64,000 bases of DNA from Leptolyngbya sp. Cla-17 (GCF_016807185.1 NZ_JAEVYN010000004.1:62001-126000), one strand, 5' to 3'; positions 8,647-17,847 are shown, counted from the stretch's first letter. Numbers and translations: made by a program. The notes: generated by a model from the sequence alone, not told the origin.

Positions 8647-9011
8647 TTCATTGTCGAAGAGTCAGCAGACTCGATTCCTAAAATGTGCGCTCTAATTCCT
8701 GCCGCTGTCTCTTCAGATAGTCCAGGCTTGACCCTACGCACATCGCCTTTTGGCAGTACTCCTTTGAAGCTGTCGCCAATCCGCTCTCTAGCTGCACGAA
8801 TTTCATCAGCGGTGACCTGCACTAAATGATGGGGAATGATGCCAGCAGCAGCGAACGTCTTAGCCGCCTCCAGAAATCCATCGGCTTACCGAGAACACGT
8901 TTGATCGCCCATCGGGGAGTGTCAGGGCAAATCTTACGAACTGTCTCTTTGCTTTCAGTTGTGCCGTTTGCATTTTGCTTTCGCTCGATTGCGCCCTTGT
9001 ATAGCAATAGA
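8643..9011 (-). pseudogene. Frameshifted hypothetical gene, 3' exon side of a group II intron
   Basis: Directly downstream of the intron's 3' end, the minus strand reads YKGAIERKQNANGTTESKE and then KICPDTPRWAIKRVLGKPMD. Sense continues only in another frame as FLEAAKTFAAAGIIPHHLV... down to ADSSTMN and a stop at 8643. The protein family is not recognised. The shift lies near 8878. The intron and the frameshift both indicate a dead gene, although the exon boundary was not confirmed by base-pairing analysis. Confidence 0.45.
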
Positions 9012-9012
9012 G

Positions 9013-9087
9013 TTAAACTCAGCGGAGCAGTCCCCCACTCCGCTGGTCTTCAGAACCGTGCATGAGACTCGTCGCCTCACACGGCTC
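9013..9087 (-). ncRNA. Group II intron domains V and VI
   Basis: Read on the minus strand, GAGCCGTG...CACGGTTC (9053-9087) is the 35-nt catalytic domain V hairpin. It is followed by a second long hairpin, AGCGGAG...CTCCGCT (domain VI, branch-point helix), and the terminal AAC. These are the catalytic and branch-site elements for self-splicing. Confidence 0.8.
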
Positions 9088-10047
9088 CTCAACCGTTTGG
9101 TGCTTATCACGCAGACTTCGGTGCAATTGGTCATGGCAATGTCGATGCAGTAGCGCCAGATTGTTCTGTTTGTAGGTGGCAGAGTTGCCGTCCACATGGT
9201 GAACTTCCATCAGATCCTCTGACTGAAAATACAACCCACACGATTGACACTTTCCTGCTTGAGCCGCCAACAGTTTGACAACCGTTGGTTTAATGGTCGG
9301 GAAAGTGCCTGTTCGTTGACTCCAATAGACCCAATCACCATCATACGGGCTTCGACTACTTTGAACCTTAATGTGACGTCGAATTGGCGTCGATTCATGC
9401 TTGCGAAGCGGCGTTGCTTTGTCGCCTGGAGGGGCAAACAGCCATCCCTTGCCTTCTCTTAATCGCCAGTATTTGTAGGCGATCCAGTGTCGGTTCTTGT
9501 GGGGATGACGACGGTAAGACCAAGCCCGTAATTTGTGATAGAGTTGGCAGTCCATTGCACTGAAGACTGCTTTACTGCATACGGTGCTGTAGTAGTTCGA
9601 CCAGCCACGGATGACCGGATTGAGATGGGTTATCAGTTGCGCTTGAGTTGCGGAACGATGCCCCCTGACAATCTGCCTCAATCGTTGACCGTGTCGAATT
9701 TGTGCAGCCTTGCTTGGTTTGATGAAGGTCTTAAAGCCTTGCTTGGAATGGGTTTTCCCTACCCGATATTGTCGAATAGAGTATCCCAAGAAGTCGAATC
9801 CCACATCGCCGTTGATAGTCTCTAGCGTGTGAGTAATCCGAGTTTTGCTGGGCTTTAGTTCCAAACCCATGCCTGACAACCACTTACTGAGAACCTGCTG
9901 ACTCGCCTGAATCACGGTAAGATCAGGGTGAAGAACCACCAGATCATCGGCATACTGAACTAGCATTGGACGTTGATTGCCCTTAAATGCGTTGTTCAAT
10001 GTTGATGCCATTCCGTGAAGCGCCACATTTGCCAGCAGGGGGGAGAG
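9019..10047 (-). pseudogene. Group II intron reverse transcriptase/maturase, C-terminal part
   Basis: This frame contains LSPLLANVALHGM and the polymerase active site YADDLVVL, the thumb, the maturase X domain (RGWSNYY...) and a C-terminal HNH endonuclease (CQSCGLYF..., EVHHVDGN, LLHRHCHDQLH). It lacks the N-terminal half, which resumes at 12220. Removing the 2174 bases inserted between them restores a continuous 587-codon frame (QGGPLSPLLAN at the joint). The intact protein would make the intron mobile and assist splicing; here it is broken. Confidence 0.85.
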
Positions 10048-10303
10048 CACGCCCTGTACAATGTTGCAAACACCTCCCTAAAGTTTTTAATTTCGATTTC
10101 CAGAGAGAAACTGCGCCCTGATTATGGAGATGGCTTTCAGGGTGCCCCCTTGCATTTCATTTAAGCTCAAACTTCCCAGAACTACTGACAATGATAGGTT
10201 TCGAGATATCTTGGTATCCCGTTGGTGGAGGAGCCAAACTTTTGAATGTGCATTTTTCCTAAAGTGGCTTTAACCCCTTCTTCTCACTTTGAGGGAAGCC
10301 ACC

Positions 10304-10513
10304 ATGAATCAGCCCAACCCGAAGCGAAAACGGATATTGGAGGTTCGCGCTAGCTTTGAAGTTTCCCGACTCTCCCCTGAGTACCTTGCCAGTGCTTATG
10401 AACAGATTTTGCCCCCTGTACGGCGCGTCGCTTCAATGCCAAAACAAGCATCCGTTATCGATATCAATGCTATAGAAAAACGAATTGGAGAAGAGAATTA
10501 TGAACAGTCATGA
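10304..10513 (+). CDS. Small protein upstream of the serine recombinase
   Basis: This is a 69-aa protein. The ATG at 10304 has GAGGGA upstream; a TTG at 10289 is possible but worse. The N-terminus is basic (MNQPNPKRKRILEVRASFEV), followed by SRLSPEYLASAYEQILPPVRR. There is no known domain. It overlaps the recombinase start by 14 bp, so the two are probably translationally coupled. An accessory or directionality factor for the recombinase is a guess from position and size only. Confidence 0.6.
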   Translation: MNQPNPKRKRILEVRASFEVSRLSPEYLASAYEQILPPVRRVASMPKQASVIDINAIEKRIGEENYEQS

Positions 10514-12248
10514 TATTCAAGTGGCGATCTATGCGCGTGTCTCTTCAGAACAACAAGTGTCCTCTCATACGATTGAGAGTCAACTATCAATATTGCGGGA
10601 AAAGATCACGGCTGATGGATGTGTCTTACAACCCGATTTGCAATTTATTGATGAAGGTTATAGTGGTGCGACACTCTTGCGTCCAGCTCTGGAACAACTG
10701 CGTGATCTGGCAGCGACAGGCAGCATCGACCGACTTTACATTCATTCCCCAGATCGCTTGGCTCGCAAATATGCCTATCAAGTCTTGCTCCTGGATGAAC
10801 TGCAACGAGCTGGGGTGGAAATTGTGTTTCTCAATCGGGCTTTAGGCGACTCTCCCGAGGATGACCTGTTACTGCAAGTTCAAGGCATGGTGGCGGAATA
10901 TGAACGAGCCAAAATCCTAGAACGAAGCCGCCGTGGGAAGCGCCATGCTGCTCGTTCAGGTTCTGTCAATCCGCTATCCGGTGCGCCTTATGGCTATCAC
11001 TACATTGATACCCAACAAGGCAATGGGCAAGCGCGTTATGAAGTCCATCCTGAACAGGCACCAGTCGTGCGCCAAATTTTCGATTGGATAGGGCGAGAAC
11101 AGGCAACGATTGGCGAAGCCTGTCGCCGCCTCCAGCAAGCGGACATTCCCTCACCCAAGGGTAAGCCTGTCTGGGATCGTTCCACCATCTGGGGAATGCT
11201 GAACAATCCAGCCTATAAAGGCACGCGATCGGGACAAAGCGACCGCGCTTACGCCCAGGTCGTAGACAGTCGCCCTTTCCTCGTCAAGATTATTCGATCT
11301 ACGACAAAGACCCGCAGCAGTGGATTTTGATTCCGGTGCCCGCGTTGATTGACGAAGCCTTGTTTGAAGCCGTGCAACAACAGTTGCAGGAGAATCGCCA
11401 ACGCGCCCGCCAAAGTCAAAGAGGCGCAAAATATCTCCTGCAAGGACTCTTAGTTTGTCAGCAGTGTGGCTACGCTTATTACGGTAAACCTGTCAGTCAC
11501 AAAGCGGCGAAAGGCAAGGTTCGAGAGTATGCTTACTACCGCTGTATTGGCACCGATGCTTATCGCTTTGGCGGAGATCGCATTTGCAGCAATTTGCAAG
11601 TCCGCACTGATTTGCTGGAAATGGCAGTATGGCAGCAGGTGCAGGCGTTACTAGAGAATCCGCAGCGACTGACTCAGGAGTATACCCGTCGAGCACAAGC
11701 GCCCAAACAGGGACAACACCTTACCGCATTGGAAACGCAATTGACCAAACTGCGACGCGGACTGGAGCGCCTGATTGATATAGCTGTCGCCGGGTGTGTT
11801 AGGACAGATTGGTGATGAACATCAACACCCGTGAGCTTTGTGAATTGACCCTTGTCCTAAGTCTTCCGTCCGTTGCTATAGTTATGCTGAGGGGGTGATT
11901 CACAAAGCTGAGTTTGAGCCGCGCATCACTCAGATGCGAGTCCGGATCGCCGCCTTAGAAACTCAGATCGCGCAAGCAACCTCAGAAATGACCCGCCAAC
12001 AAGAGCTTCGGCTGATCATTGGCCGATTAAAAGACTTTGCCACTCAAGTAAAAACTGGATTAGAACAGTTGGATTGGCAACAGCGCCGGGACATTATTCG
12101 CACCTTGGTCAAGCGGGTAGAAATTGACAAAGATCAGGTCAATGTCGTCTTCAGAGTCGAACCCCTTTCACCTGTGCCTGACTCTGATAAAGATTGTTTG
12201 CAACATTGTACAGGGCGTGAGGGGACCGCCTTGAGCGATACCTTCTGA
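10500..12248 (+). pseudogene. Large serine recombinase, frameshifted and split by a MITE
   Basis: The catalytic resolvase domain starts at 10500 (VAIYARVSSEQQVSSHTIESQL, catalytic Ser in RVSS), with SPDRLARK and YERAKILERSRRGKR. It is followed by the Recombinase domain (PYGYHYID..., IFDWIGREQATI...), a zinc ribbon (CQQCGYAYYG ... CSNLQVR) and a coiled-coil tail. Near 11222 one base is missing (KGT then AIGTKRPRLRPGRR in another frame), and at 11779-11880 a MITE plus TA duplication interrupts the coiled coil. Repairing both gives a 549-aa protein. The stop lies beyond the element's right end. Confidence 0.85.
11781..11878. mobile_element. 98-bp IS630-type MITE in the serine recombinase gene
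   Basis: The insert runs from TAGCTGTCGCC to CCGTTGCTA with TA duplicated at both ends (11779-11780, 11879-11880). Both ends carry TTAGGACA about 18 bp in, like the ends of the IS630 at 15089-16193. Excision restores LIDSYAEGV in the recombinase. It has no coding capacity and was presumably mobilised in trans by an IS630 transposase. Confidence 0.75.
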
Positions 12249-12956
12249 AGTGGGATAAAGAGTTTCCCCATCCATACTCCCGCTTTCTAACCAAGCCCGA
12301 ATTTGTCTTGTCAGACTGGGAAAGGTTTTGAGTTTTCTCAACAGAGCAGTTTGATTGATGCGCTCGAAGCATTTCTGAATATCCGCATCGAGCACGAATT
12401 TCGGCTTCTGCTTGATTGCCAGAAAGATCGCTCCAATCGCATCTCGGCATGAGCGTCCGGGTCGATAGCCATAGTTGTTTGGCTCCAAGTGTGCTTCCCA
12501 TTCCGGTTCCAATGCGAGTTTGACCAATGCTTGCAAGGCACGGTCGTGCATGGTGGGAATGCTCAGCGGTCTTTGCTCCGTTTTACTACCAGGTTTTGGA
12601 ATGTAAACTCGGCGCACTGGTGCCGCTTTGTCTCCCAGTTGTAGATCTTGGGTCAGTTGTAACCGCTGCTTGGGTGAGAGCGACGCTAAGCCGTCGATAC
12701 CTGCGGTTTTCTTGCCCTTGTTATCTTGCGTGACTCGTCGAACCGCGAGACACTTGGCTGACCAGGACTTCATCAATAATCTCTGGAGTCGGTGGACTGC
12801 CTTGACATCTCCACGACACGAAGCTCGATATATCCGGGTTTGGAGCTTAAAGACCTGACGCTGGATGCGTTTCCAGGGTAGGTCTTTCCATTCATACATC
12901 GGTTGAAAAACCGTGTTCATGACATTTGCACTCTGACTGTCAGCTATATCTTCCAA
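12220..12956 (-). pseudogene. Group II intron reverse transcriptase, N-terminal part
   Basis: From MEDIADSQSANVMNTVFQPM the frame shows the RT N-terminal extension, RVYIPKPGSKTEQRPLSIPTMHDRA (RT1/RT2), YGYRPGRSC, VLDADIQKCFERI (palm, first catalytic Asp) and GIAQGGPL. It is then cut at 12219 by the serine-recombinase element. The remainder is at 9019-10047. It belongs to the RT-X-HNH class of bacterial group II introns. Confidence 0.85.
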
Positions 12957-13295
12957 ACGGTCGTGCCTCTGTCTGCATATCCTTTGGCTTTCCCAAAGGC
13001 ATTGGCTTTTGAGGCAATCCTGCCCACCGTGCCGCTTGCGGTTGACTCCCTACTCAAGCCATCGACCGGATCTTGAGAGCAAACACAGGGGTTATTTCGT
13101 TCCTAACTTCCGTTTGTCGCTGAAGGAAGGTTCCTACTTCCCGCCGGGTTTATAGAGGATGCATTCAGGTCAGAATTTTGGCTGCCTGACTCCTTACCTT
13201 TCCCATTTTGGGCAAGCCTTGGAAGTTGGAGACAAAGCTCCATCGCCCTCTCAGCAAGGGTTTCAGATTTGGAGAAAACTTTTATTAATTCTTAA

Positions 13296-13414
13296 CGATT
13301 TTGTCACAAAATCGGAGGTGCTACGCCAGAGCCTCTCTAGGCTTTTGTTTATAACCAATTCTTTTTGTGACAGTACTGGCAAGGTTGATGCTGTAGGTTT
13401 CACTGTCACAAAAA
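13296..13414 (+). promoter_or_regulatory. Operator cluster with TTTTGTGACA half-sites
   Basis: A 19-bp palindrome, CGATTTTGTCACAAAATCG (13296-13314), is followed by an inverted pair TTTTTGTGACAGT (13362-13374) and ACTGTCACAAAAA (13402-13414), perfect over 13 bp with 27 bp between. All share the half-site TTTTGTGACA. The pair ends 15 bp before the start codon at 13430, so autoregulation by that small protein is likely. Confidence 0.6.
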
Positions 13415-13429
13415 CAAGGAGATAATTTT

Positions 13430-13729
13430 ATGGGATCTGCAAAACGTGGGGGAACCAGAGCGGGCGGTGGACGTCCTTCGCCTTGGCGGCATCAGCCAAC
13501 CCGTACCATTCGCATTCCGCAGATCTTTGAAGCCATTCTGCTAGAGATTGCTCAGAATCTGGATCAGTCTTCTGAAGACGTGTTGGTGGTTGATCTCAAG
13601 TCTCTAGCGATCACGAAGCAGACCAAAAAGGAGCAGGTTAACCTGCTGAAAATACCGATCTACAAACATTCATCTGCCAAAGTCGTCAGGCTAGAAGACC
13701 TAGCCCGTGTCTTTCAAGAGCTTCTCTAG
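13430..13729 (+). CDS. Putative small DNA-binding protein (GGGRPSPWRH-type)
   Basis: This is a 99-aa protein with a preferred ATG at 13430 after AAGGAGA. The N-terminus GTRAGGGRPSPWRHQPTRTIRIPQIFEAILLEIAQNLD has the shape seen in many small cyanobacterial plasmid or phage proteins: a basic GxGRP arm and a short strand (TIRIP) followed by a helix, resembling a ribbon-helix-helix. The C-terminal half is unremarkable. The symmetrical sites upstream support a DNA-binding role; the fold call is inference. Confidence 0.55.
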   Translation: MGSAKRGGTRAGGGRPSPWRHQPTRTIRIPQIFEAILLEIAQNLDQSSEDVLVVDLKSLAITKQTKKEQVNLLKIPIYKHSSAKVVRLEDLARVFQELL

Positions 13730-14533
13730 CAATAACTGCGCTAGAAAGCAATTCCTACGATGTCATTTAAAACATTGCATTTAAGGACCAGCGGGCGCAT
13801 TTGAACAGGAAGTTACGGTCTTGGCTAGAATCCTTATCGGGGTTAAATGAGTAGTCGTACAGAAAATCACGCTAAGGCTATTTCCCTCTATCTGCTGTTC
13901 CCGTAACGACCGGCTTAAAAACAAAGCTCAAGACGTTGTCGATGGCATGACGGCATTGATAAGTGGAGCCAATCAGTTAAAAAACGTATTACACAGAGCT
14001 TGGACTTGTTTTGGACTAAGTAGTACAGCCAAGAGGCAGATTGCAAACGTAATCTCACGGGTTACAGGTGGCTGAAACCCTGATGCTCTGGATGACTCAT
14101 TGCGAAACGAGCAATGAGTCATCCACTAGAAAGAAGATGAGCAAAAGTTATCAATCAAGCCCCACCATCCTTCCCTCGCAACTGCTTCTGTTCATCCACT
14201 GTGTCTAAAACAGGCAAGATCACAGGCTGGACCTTCCACCAAGAAGAGGTTTCAGCCGATGTGATACTTAATTGCCAAGAACAGTGTCATACCCCTCTTA
14301 CCGACGTAAGTTCGATGAGGAAGTATACGATAGCAACCGTTTGGTTAAAATCTCCAACTTTTTCCGCTCTCGCGAACTATTGCTTAGTACTCTGAAAACC
14401 TTGAATTCTCGTTGTTTTCCGACTGAAACCGATTGAGTTTTGTAAATTAAACAACGACAGAATGGGTCGCTTAGACATAAAGAAACAATTCGCAAACAGT
14501 ATCGTATGTCGGCTCGATCCCTCATTGCTCTAG
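13730..14533. other. Gene-free stretch with one strong hairpin
   Basis: No convincing gene is seen in about 800 bp; the short open frames have no homology signals or ribosome sites. The one clear structure is a 14-bp stem with a 7-nt loop at 14090-14124 (GGATGACTCATTGC paired with GCAATGAGTCATCC). No T-run follows it, so it is not an ordinary terminator. The stretch lies between the small DNA-binding gene and the left end of IS1380. Confidence 0.5.
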
Positions 14534-15153
14534 CCTGCATTATTCATGAGTAGTGACAAAAACAGATCGACTCAGGCAGGCAAAGAGTGCAACCAAGAAC
14601 TGGGGAGTGAAGAGTGAACAAAACGCCGTAAATACGATTGCAAACAGCAAAAACAGCCCTAAAAACCACTGACAGACACACTAATCCTATCTGAGTCTAA
14701 AATCTAGCCCAAAATCAGCGCCTGTGAGGAGACTAATCGTTGAGTAATCTGACGGAGTTCATAAGCAAATGGACAATAAGCGGCCAACTCTACTAACACC
14801 CGTCGGGCTGAAACTCTGACTCTAGCAGCCCCTTTGATCAGCATGGCTTGCAACCGTGGGACTTGGGCGGTGGCAAATTGAGTGCCTGCGGCAGCATGGC
14901 GAATCGTCAGCAGCAGGATGTAAGCGGCTTGAGCGAGCAGCAGACGAAACTGGTTGGCGATGAAGGTGTGGCAACTGAGGCGGTCGGCTTGAATGCCGAG
15001 CTTCAACTCTTTGATCCGATGTTCACTGTCGGCTCCCCGCTGCACATAGAAGTCGTCGTACACCTGATGTGCGGGTTCTTCCAAGTTATAGCAATCGAGG
15101 GTTTAGTTAAGACATAATTATAGAGATATATTTACTCATTTCCCCCTCCAGTT

Positions 15154-16175
15154 ATGCCTAGTCCCTACAGCGATGACCTGCGTCAAAAAGTGCTCGATGC
15201 CATTGACAGTGGATACCGTAAAAGTCACATCAGTCGCCTGTTTAACCTCAGCCGCAACACCATCGACTTATGGCTCAAACGACGGGAGGAAACCGGGTCA
15301 CTCAGTGCTATTTGCGATTACCAACGGGGACCTCAAGGCAAGATCGCCGACTTAGAGCAGTTTCGAGCCTTTGCGGCTGAGCATGGACATCTGACACAGA
15401 AGGGAATGGCAGCACAGTGGCATGAACCGATTAGTGACCATGCCATCAGCAAAGCGCTGAGGCGGATTGGTTTCACTCGCAAAAAAAGAGCTATGGCTAT
15501 CAAGAGCGGGATGCAGCGCAACGGCAAGCCTTCCTCGCTCAATTGCAAGCGTATTGCGTAGAACAACTGGTTTACGTAGACGAAGCAGGGGTGGATGACA
15601 CCGAAGACTATGCCTATGGCTGGTGTGCTCAATCTGAGCGGTTTGAAGCGTTGAAATTAGGGCACCGCACCCAGCGCATTAGCATGATCGCTGCTTGGTG
15701 TAATCGTCAAGTGGTGGCCCCGCTGACCTTCACAGGCTACTGCGATACAACGTTGGTGGAGACCTGGGTGCAGCAGTGTCTGGTGGGGCAATTACAGCCA
15801 GGGCAAGTCGTCGTGATGGATAAGCGCATTAGCATGATCGCTGCTTGGTGTAATCGTCAAGTGGTGGCCCCGCTGACCTTCACAGGCTACTGCGATACAA
15901 CGTTGGTGGAGACCTGGGTGCAGCAGTGTCTGGTGGGGCAATTACAGCCAGGGCAAGTCGTCGTGATGGATAATGCCAGCTTTCACAAATCAACGTTGAT
16001 TCGCGAGTTGATTGAGCAAGCCGGCTGTACACTCCTATTTTTGCCGCCTTATTCCCCAGACTTGAACAAGATCGAAAAGTTTTGGGCGCGTCTCAAGCAT
16101 TACCTTCGCAAGACGTTGAATCAGTTTCAGAACCTTTGGGATGCGGTTGATAATGCCTTCAGACAATTGTCCTAA
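15154..16175 (+). CDS. IS630 transposase, -1 frameshift and 50-aa internal duplication
   Basis: ORF A (15154-15561) has the helix-turn-helix (SGYRKSHISRLFNLSRNTIDLW). ORF B (to 16175) has the DDE catalytic core: VYVDEAGVDD, VVVMDNASFHKS, and PYSPDLNKIEKFWARLKHYLRK. A run of seven A at 15481-15487 (CGC AAA AAA AGA) is where a -1 shift joins the two as KKSYGYQERD. IS630 elements are known to use such a programmed shift. The joined protein is 340 aa, 50 longer than expected, because RISMIAAW...VVVMD is present twice in frame between the two catalytic Asp residues. Activity is doubtful. Confidence 0.85.
15673..15973 (+). repeat. 150-bp in-frame tandem duplication within IS630 transposase
   Basis: Unit 1 (15673-15822) and unit 2 (15823-15972) appear identical by eye, starting AGCGCATTAGCATGATCGC and ending GTCGTCGTGATGGATA. 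The period of 150 bp keeps the frame, so 50 residues are repeated. Confidence 0.95.
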
Positions 16176-17292
16176 CCTTCCACTCGACTGCTATAGTGAG
16201 CACAAAGCGCGGGTTCGCTCCTTTGGGCAACCATTCAGCCTTCATCACCAACCGTCGAGGTTCATCCCAACTGGCAGCGGCATAGTAGACATCATCAAAC
16301 AACCGCGCCTTCTCGCCAGTCTTGAGATATTGCAACCGCGCCCGTTCTAGGAGGTCAGCAATTTTGCGCTCAGTCACCGCATTGCGAGCAAAGCCAACCG
16401 CATAGCCGACCTTGGAGCGTTCACACACCCGCAAGATTTCGACCAAAGCAAAGCCTGCATCGGCTCTCAAGATGATACGAACATCTGGAAACGCCCGCTT
16501 TAAGCGCCAGAACAGCCAGCGCAAAATGCCGGCCACCCCTTTGCCGGAGTGACTATTGCCTGCCCTCAACTGCAATACTACCGGGTAGCCGCTCTTCGCT
16601 TCGTTGATTAAGACCGGAAAGTACATGTGCTGCCCATAGTAGCCGTGAAAACAACTCAACTGCTGATGCCCGTGCGTCGGGTCATCCCACCCATCGATGT
16701 CCAACACGATTTCTTCGGGCGCCTGCCGATATTGCTTGATAAAGCCATCCACCATCCGACTTCGCATCCGCGAAACTTCTCCCTTGCTGATATGGTTCTC
16801 TAGGCGAGTCATGGTGGGTTGACTCGCTAGGTGCGCTTGATGGGCTAGCGGCAATCGGTCACAGGCAAGTTTATAAATAGGGTCATGGCGCAGTTGGTTG
16901 CTATCGTTGGCATCTTCGTACCCGCCGACAAGTTGATATACTCGTTGACTCACTAACTGCTGTAGGCTATGCGTAATTTTGTTGGGGTCGCGCCACTCCT
17001 CGATGCAGTCGGCAATTCCTTGGCAAACCTGCCTCTGTTGTTCGGCTTGTCGAGCCAGCAAAATCCCCGCATCCGAACTTAGTTCCAGGTCGGAAAAACG
17101 AACCACTAGAGACCGATGGGAATAAAAATCGTAGGGCAGGTCTGAATTACACTCTGTCATGGCAGAATAAGAGCACTAAAAATTCTAGAGAGCTTGATTC
17201 TATTCGGTTTCAAGCTCTTTTTCTTATCCTTCTTTTACCTCTTCGTGAATAATCCAGGCTAGTCTAAAAGTACTTTTGCGTAGGTCCTGTTG

Positions 17293-17847
17293 ATGAAACA
17301 TTCCGATCACTGGCTATGCGGCATCATTGTGGCTGGCATCATGCTAACGGCTCTGCCGGATCGCGCCCGAGCGAGTGGCCGCTACGTCCTCAATCAAACC
17401 CCACAGACGATCGAGCGTTATTTTGGCCGCTACTGGACGCGCCTTACCCGCACCGAAAACGGCGTGAAACGCGTTACCTACACCTACTCTCCAAGAGGAT
17501 TGCAGCGGATTTTTCCAAATACGCGCGTTGATCGCTTTGCGATTACGTTTGTAGAGAATCGGTCGCAGTCAATCAGCGTTGCCATTACAGGCTCTCCCGA
17601 CGAGCTGAGCTTCACCTACAATCGAGCCGACTCCTCCCGCCTCTACGAGTACATCTTTGGCTACCGGCCTCCAATCCGGCAGCAGCTTTCCTCTCGCTTC
17701 ACGGGTAACACAACCATTTACGACTACGAAGACTGTTTAGGCGATGGTATTGCGACTCGCTACACGCTGGGCGGTGCCGCACAATTCCTGCTCAGTGGGG
17801 CTGAGCTTCGCTATAACGAGCGCTGCGAACCGCCTTACACACGCTGA
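17293..17847 (+). CDS. Secreted hypothetical protein
   Basis: This is a 184-aa protein. The ATG at 17293 is preferred over a TTG one codon earlier. It has a signal peptide (WLCGIIVAGIMLTALPDRARASG, cleavage near residue 28). The mature domain begins with NQTPQTIERYFGRYWTRLTR and has regular beta-rich segments (KRVTYTYSPRG, RFAITFVENRSQSISVAI), with two Cys that may form a disulfide (YEDCLGDG, NERCEPPYTR). No family was recognised. It lies just outside the right end of IS1380. Confidence 0.7.
   Translation: MKHSDHWLCGIIVAGIMLTALPDRARASGRYVLNQTPQTIERYFGRYWTRLTRTENGVKRVTYTYSPRGLQRIFPNTRVDRFAITFVENRSQSISVAITGSPDELSFTYNRADSSRLYEYIFGYRPPIRQQLSSRFTGNTTIYDYEDCLGDGIATRYTLGGAAQFLLSGAELRYNERCEPPYTR

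Larger units (their letters stand above)
10048..12219 (+). mobile_element. 2172-bp serine-recombinase element with perfect 25-bp terminal inverted repeats
   Basis: Left end 10048-10072 (CACGCCCTGTACAATG...) and right end 12195-12219 are exact reverse complements over 25 bp (24 bp plus one outer C/G pair). A 2-bp AG repeat flanks the element (10046-10047 and 12220-12221). Removing 2174 bp restores the intron ORF in frame. Inside are a 69-aa ORF and a large serine recombinase gene. A 2-bp duplication matches the 2-bp crossover of serine recombinases, but long perfect terminal repeats are not their usual hallmark. Confidence 0.75.
9012..13155 (-). mobile_element. Group II intron with interrupted reverse-transcriptase ORF
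   Basis: On the minus strand the 3' end shows a typical domain V (9053-9087) and domain VI (about 9013-9052), with the intron ending in AAC at 9012. Upstream are the maturase/HNH and YADD parts of the intron-encoded protein (9019-10047), then the N-terminal half (12220-12956). A 2172-bp serine-recombinase element splits the two. Region 12957 to about 13155 would hold the structured 5' part. The exact 5' splice site was not found (no clear GUGYG), so the upper boundary is approximate and may be truncated. Confidence 0.75.
15089..16193 (+). mobile_element. IS630-family insertion sequence inside IS1380
   Basis: Ends are TAGCAATCGAGGG... at 15089 and, inverted, TAGCAGTCGAGTGG... at 16193. The TA target is duplicated at 15087-15088 and 16194-16195. 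It is 1105 bp long, of which 150 bp are an internal tandem duplication. Its ends resemble those of the 98-bp MITE at 11781 (both carry TTAGGACA), so this IS or a close relative may mobilise that MITE. Confidence 0.9.
14704..17160 (-). pseudogene. IS1380 transposase split by an IS630 insertion
   Basis: The N-terminal part (16196-17160) has FSDLELSSDAGILLARQAEQQ, ISKGEVSRM and the first catalytic region IVLDIDGWDDPTHGHQQ, then RGDAGF-like LRADAGFALVEILRVCE. The C-terminal part (14704-15086) has QVYDDFYVQRGADSEHRIKELKLG with the catalytic Glu, and the tail. Removing IS630 and one TA restores a continuous 449-aa protein through FVLTNLEEP. The protein is inactive in this copy. Confidence 0.9.
14534..17258 (-). 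mobile_element. IS1380-family insertion sequence, interrupted by IS630
   Basis: The ends are CCTGCATTATTCATGAG (from 14534) and, inverted, CCTGGATTATTCACGAAG (to 17258). They are flanked by a 4-bp target duplication CTAG at 14530-14533 and 17259-17262, the size expected for IS1380. Without the inserted IS630 (1105 bp plus TA) the element is 1618 bp. A hairpin with T-run at 17190-17225 lies near the right end and could block read-in transcription. Confidence 0.85.

Noticed and set aside
13159..13425. Open frame upstream of the small GRP-type protein
   Set aside because: It runs through the symmetric operator sites, has no ribosome site and no protein-like composition.
14201..14540. Two short frames on opposite strands left of IS1380
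   Set aside because: No start signal, no homology pattern, and they overlap each other.
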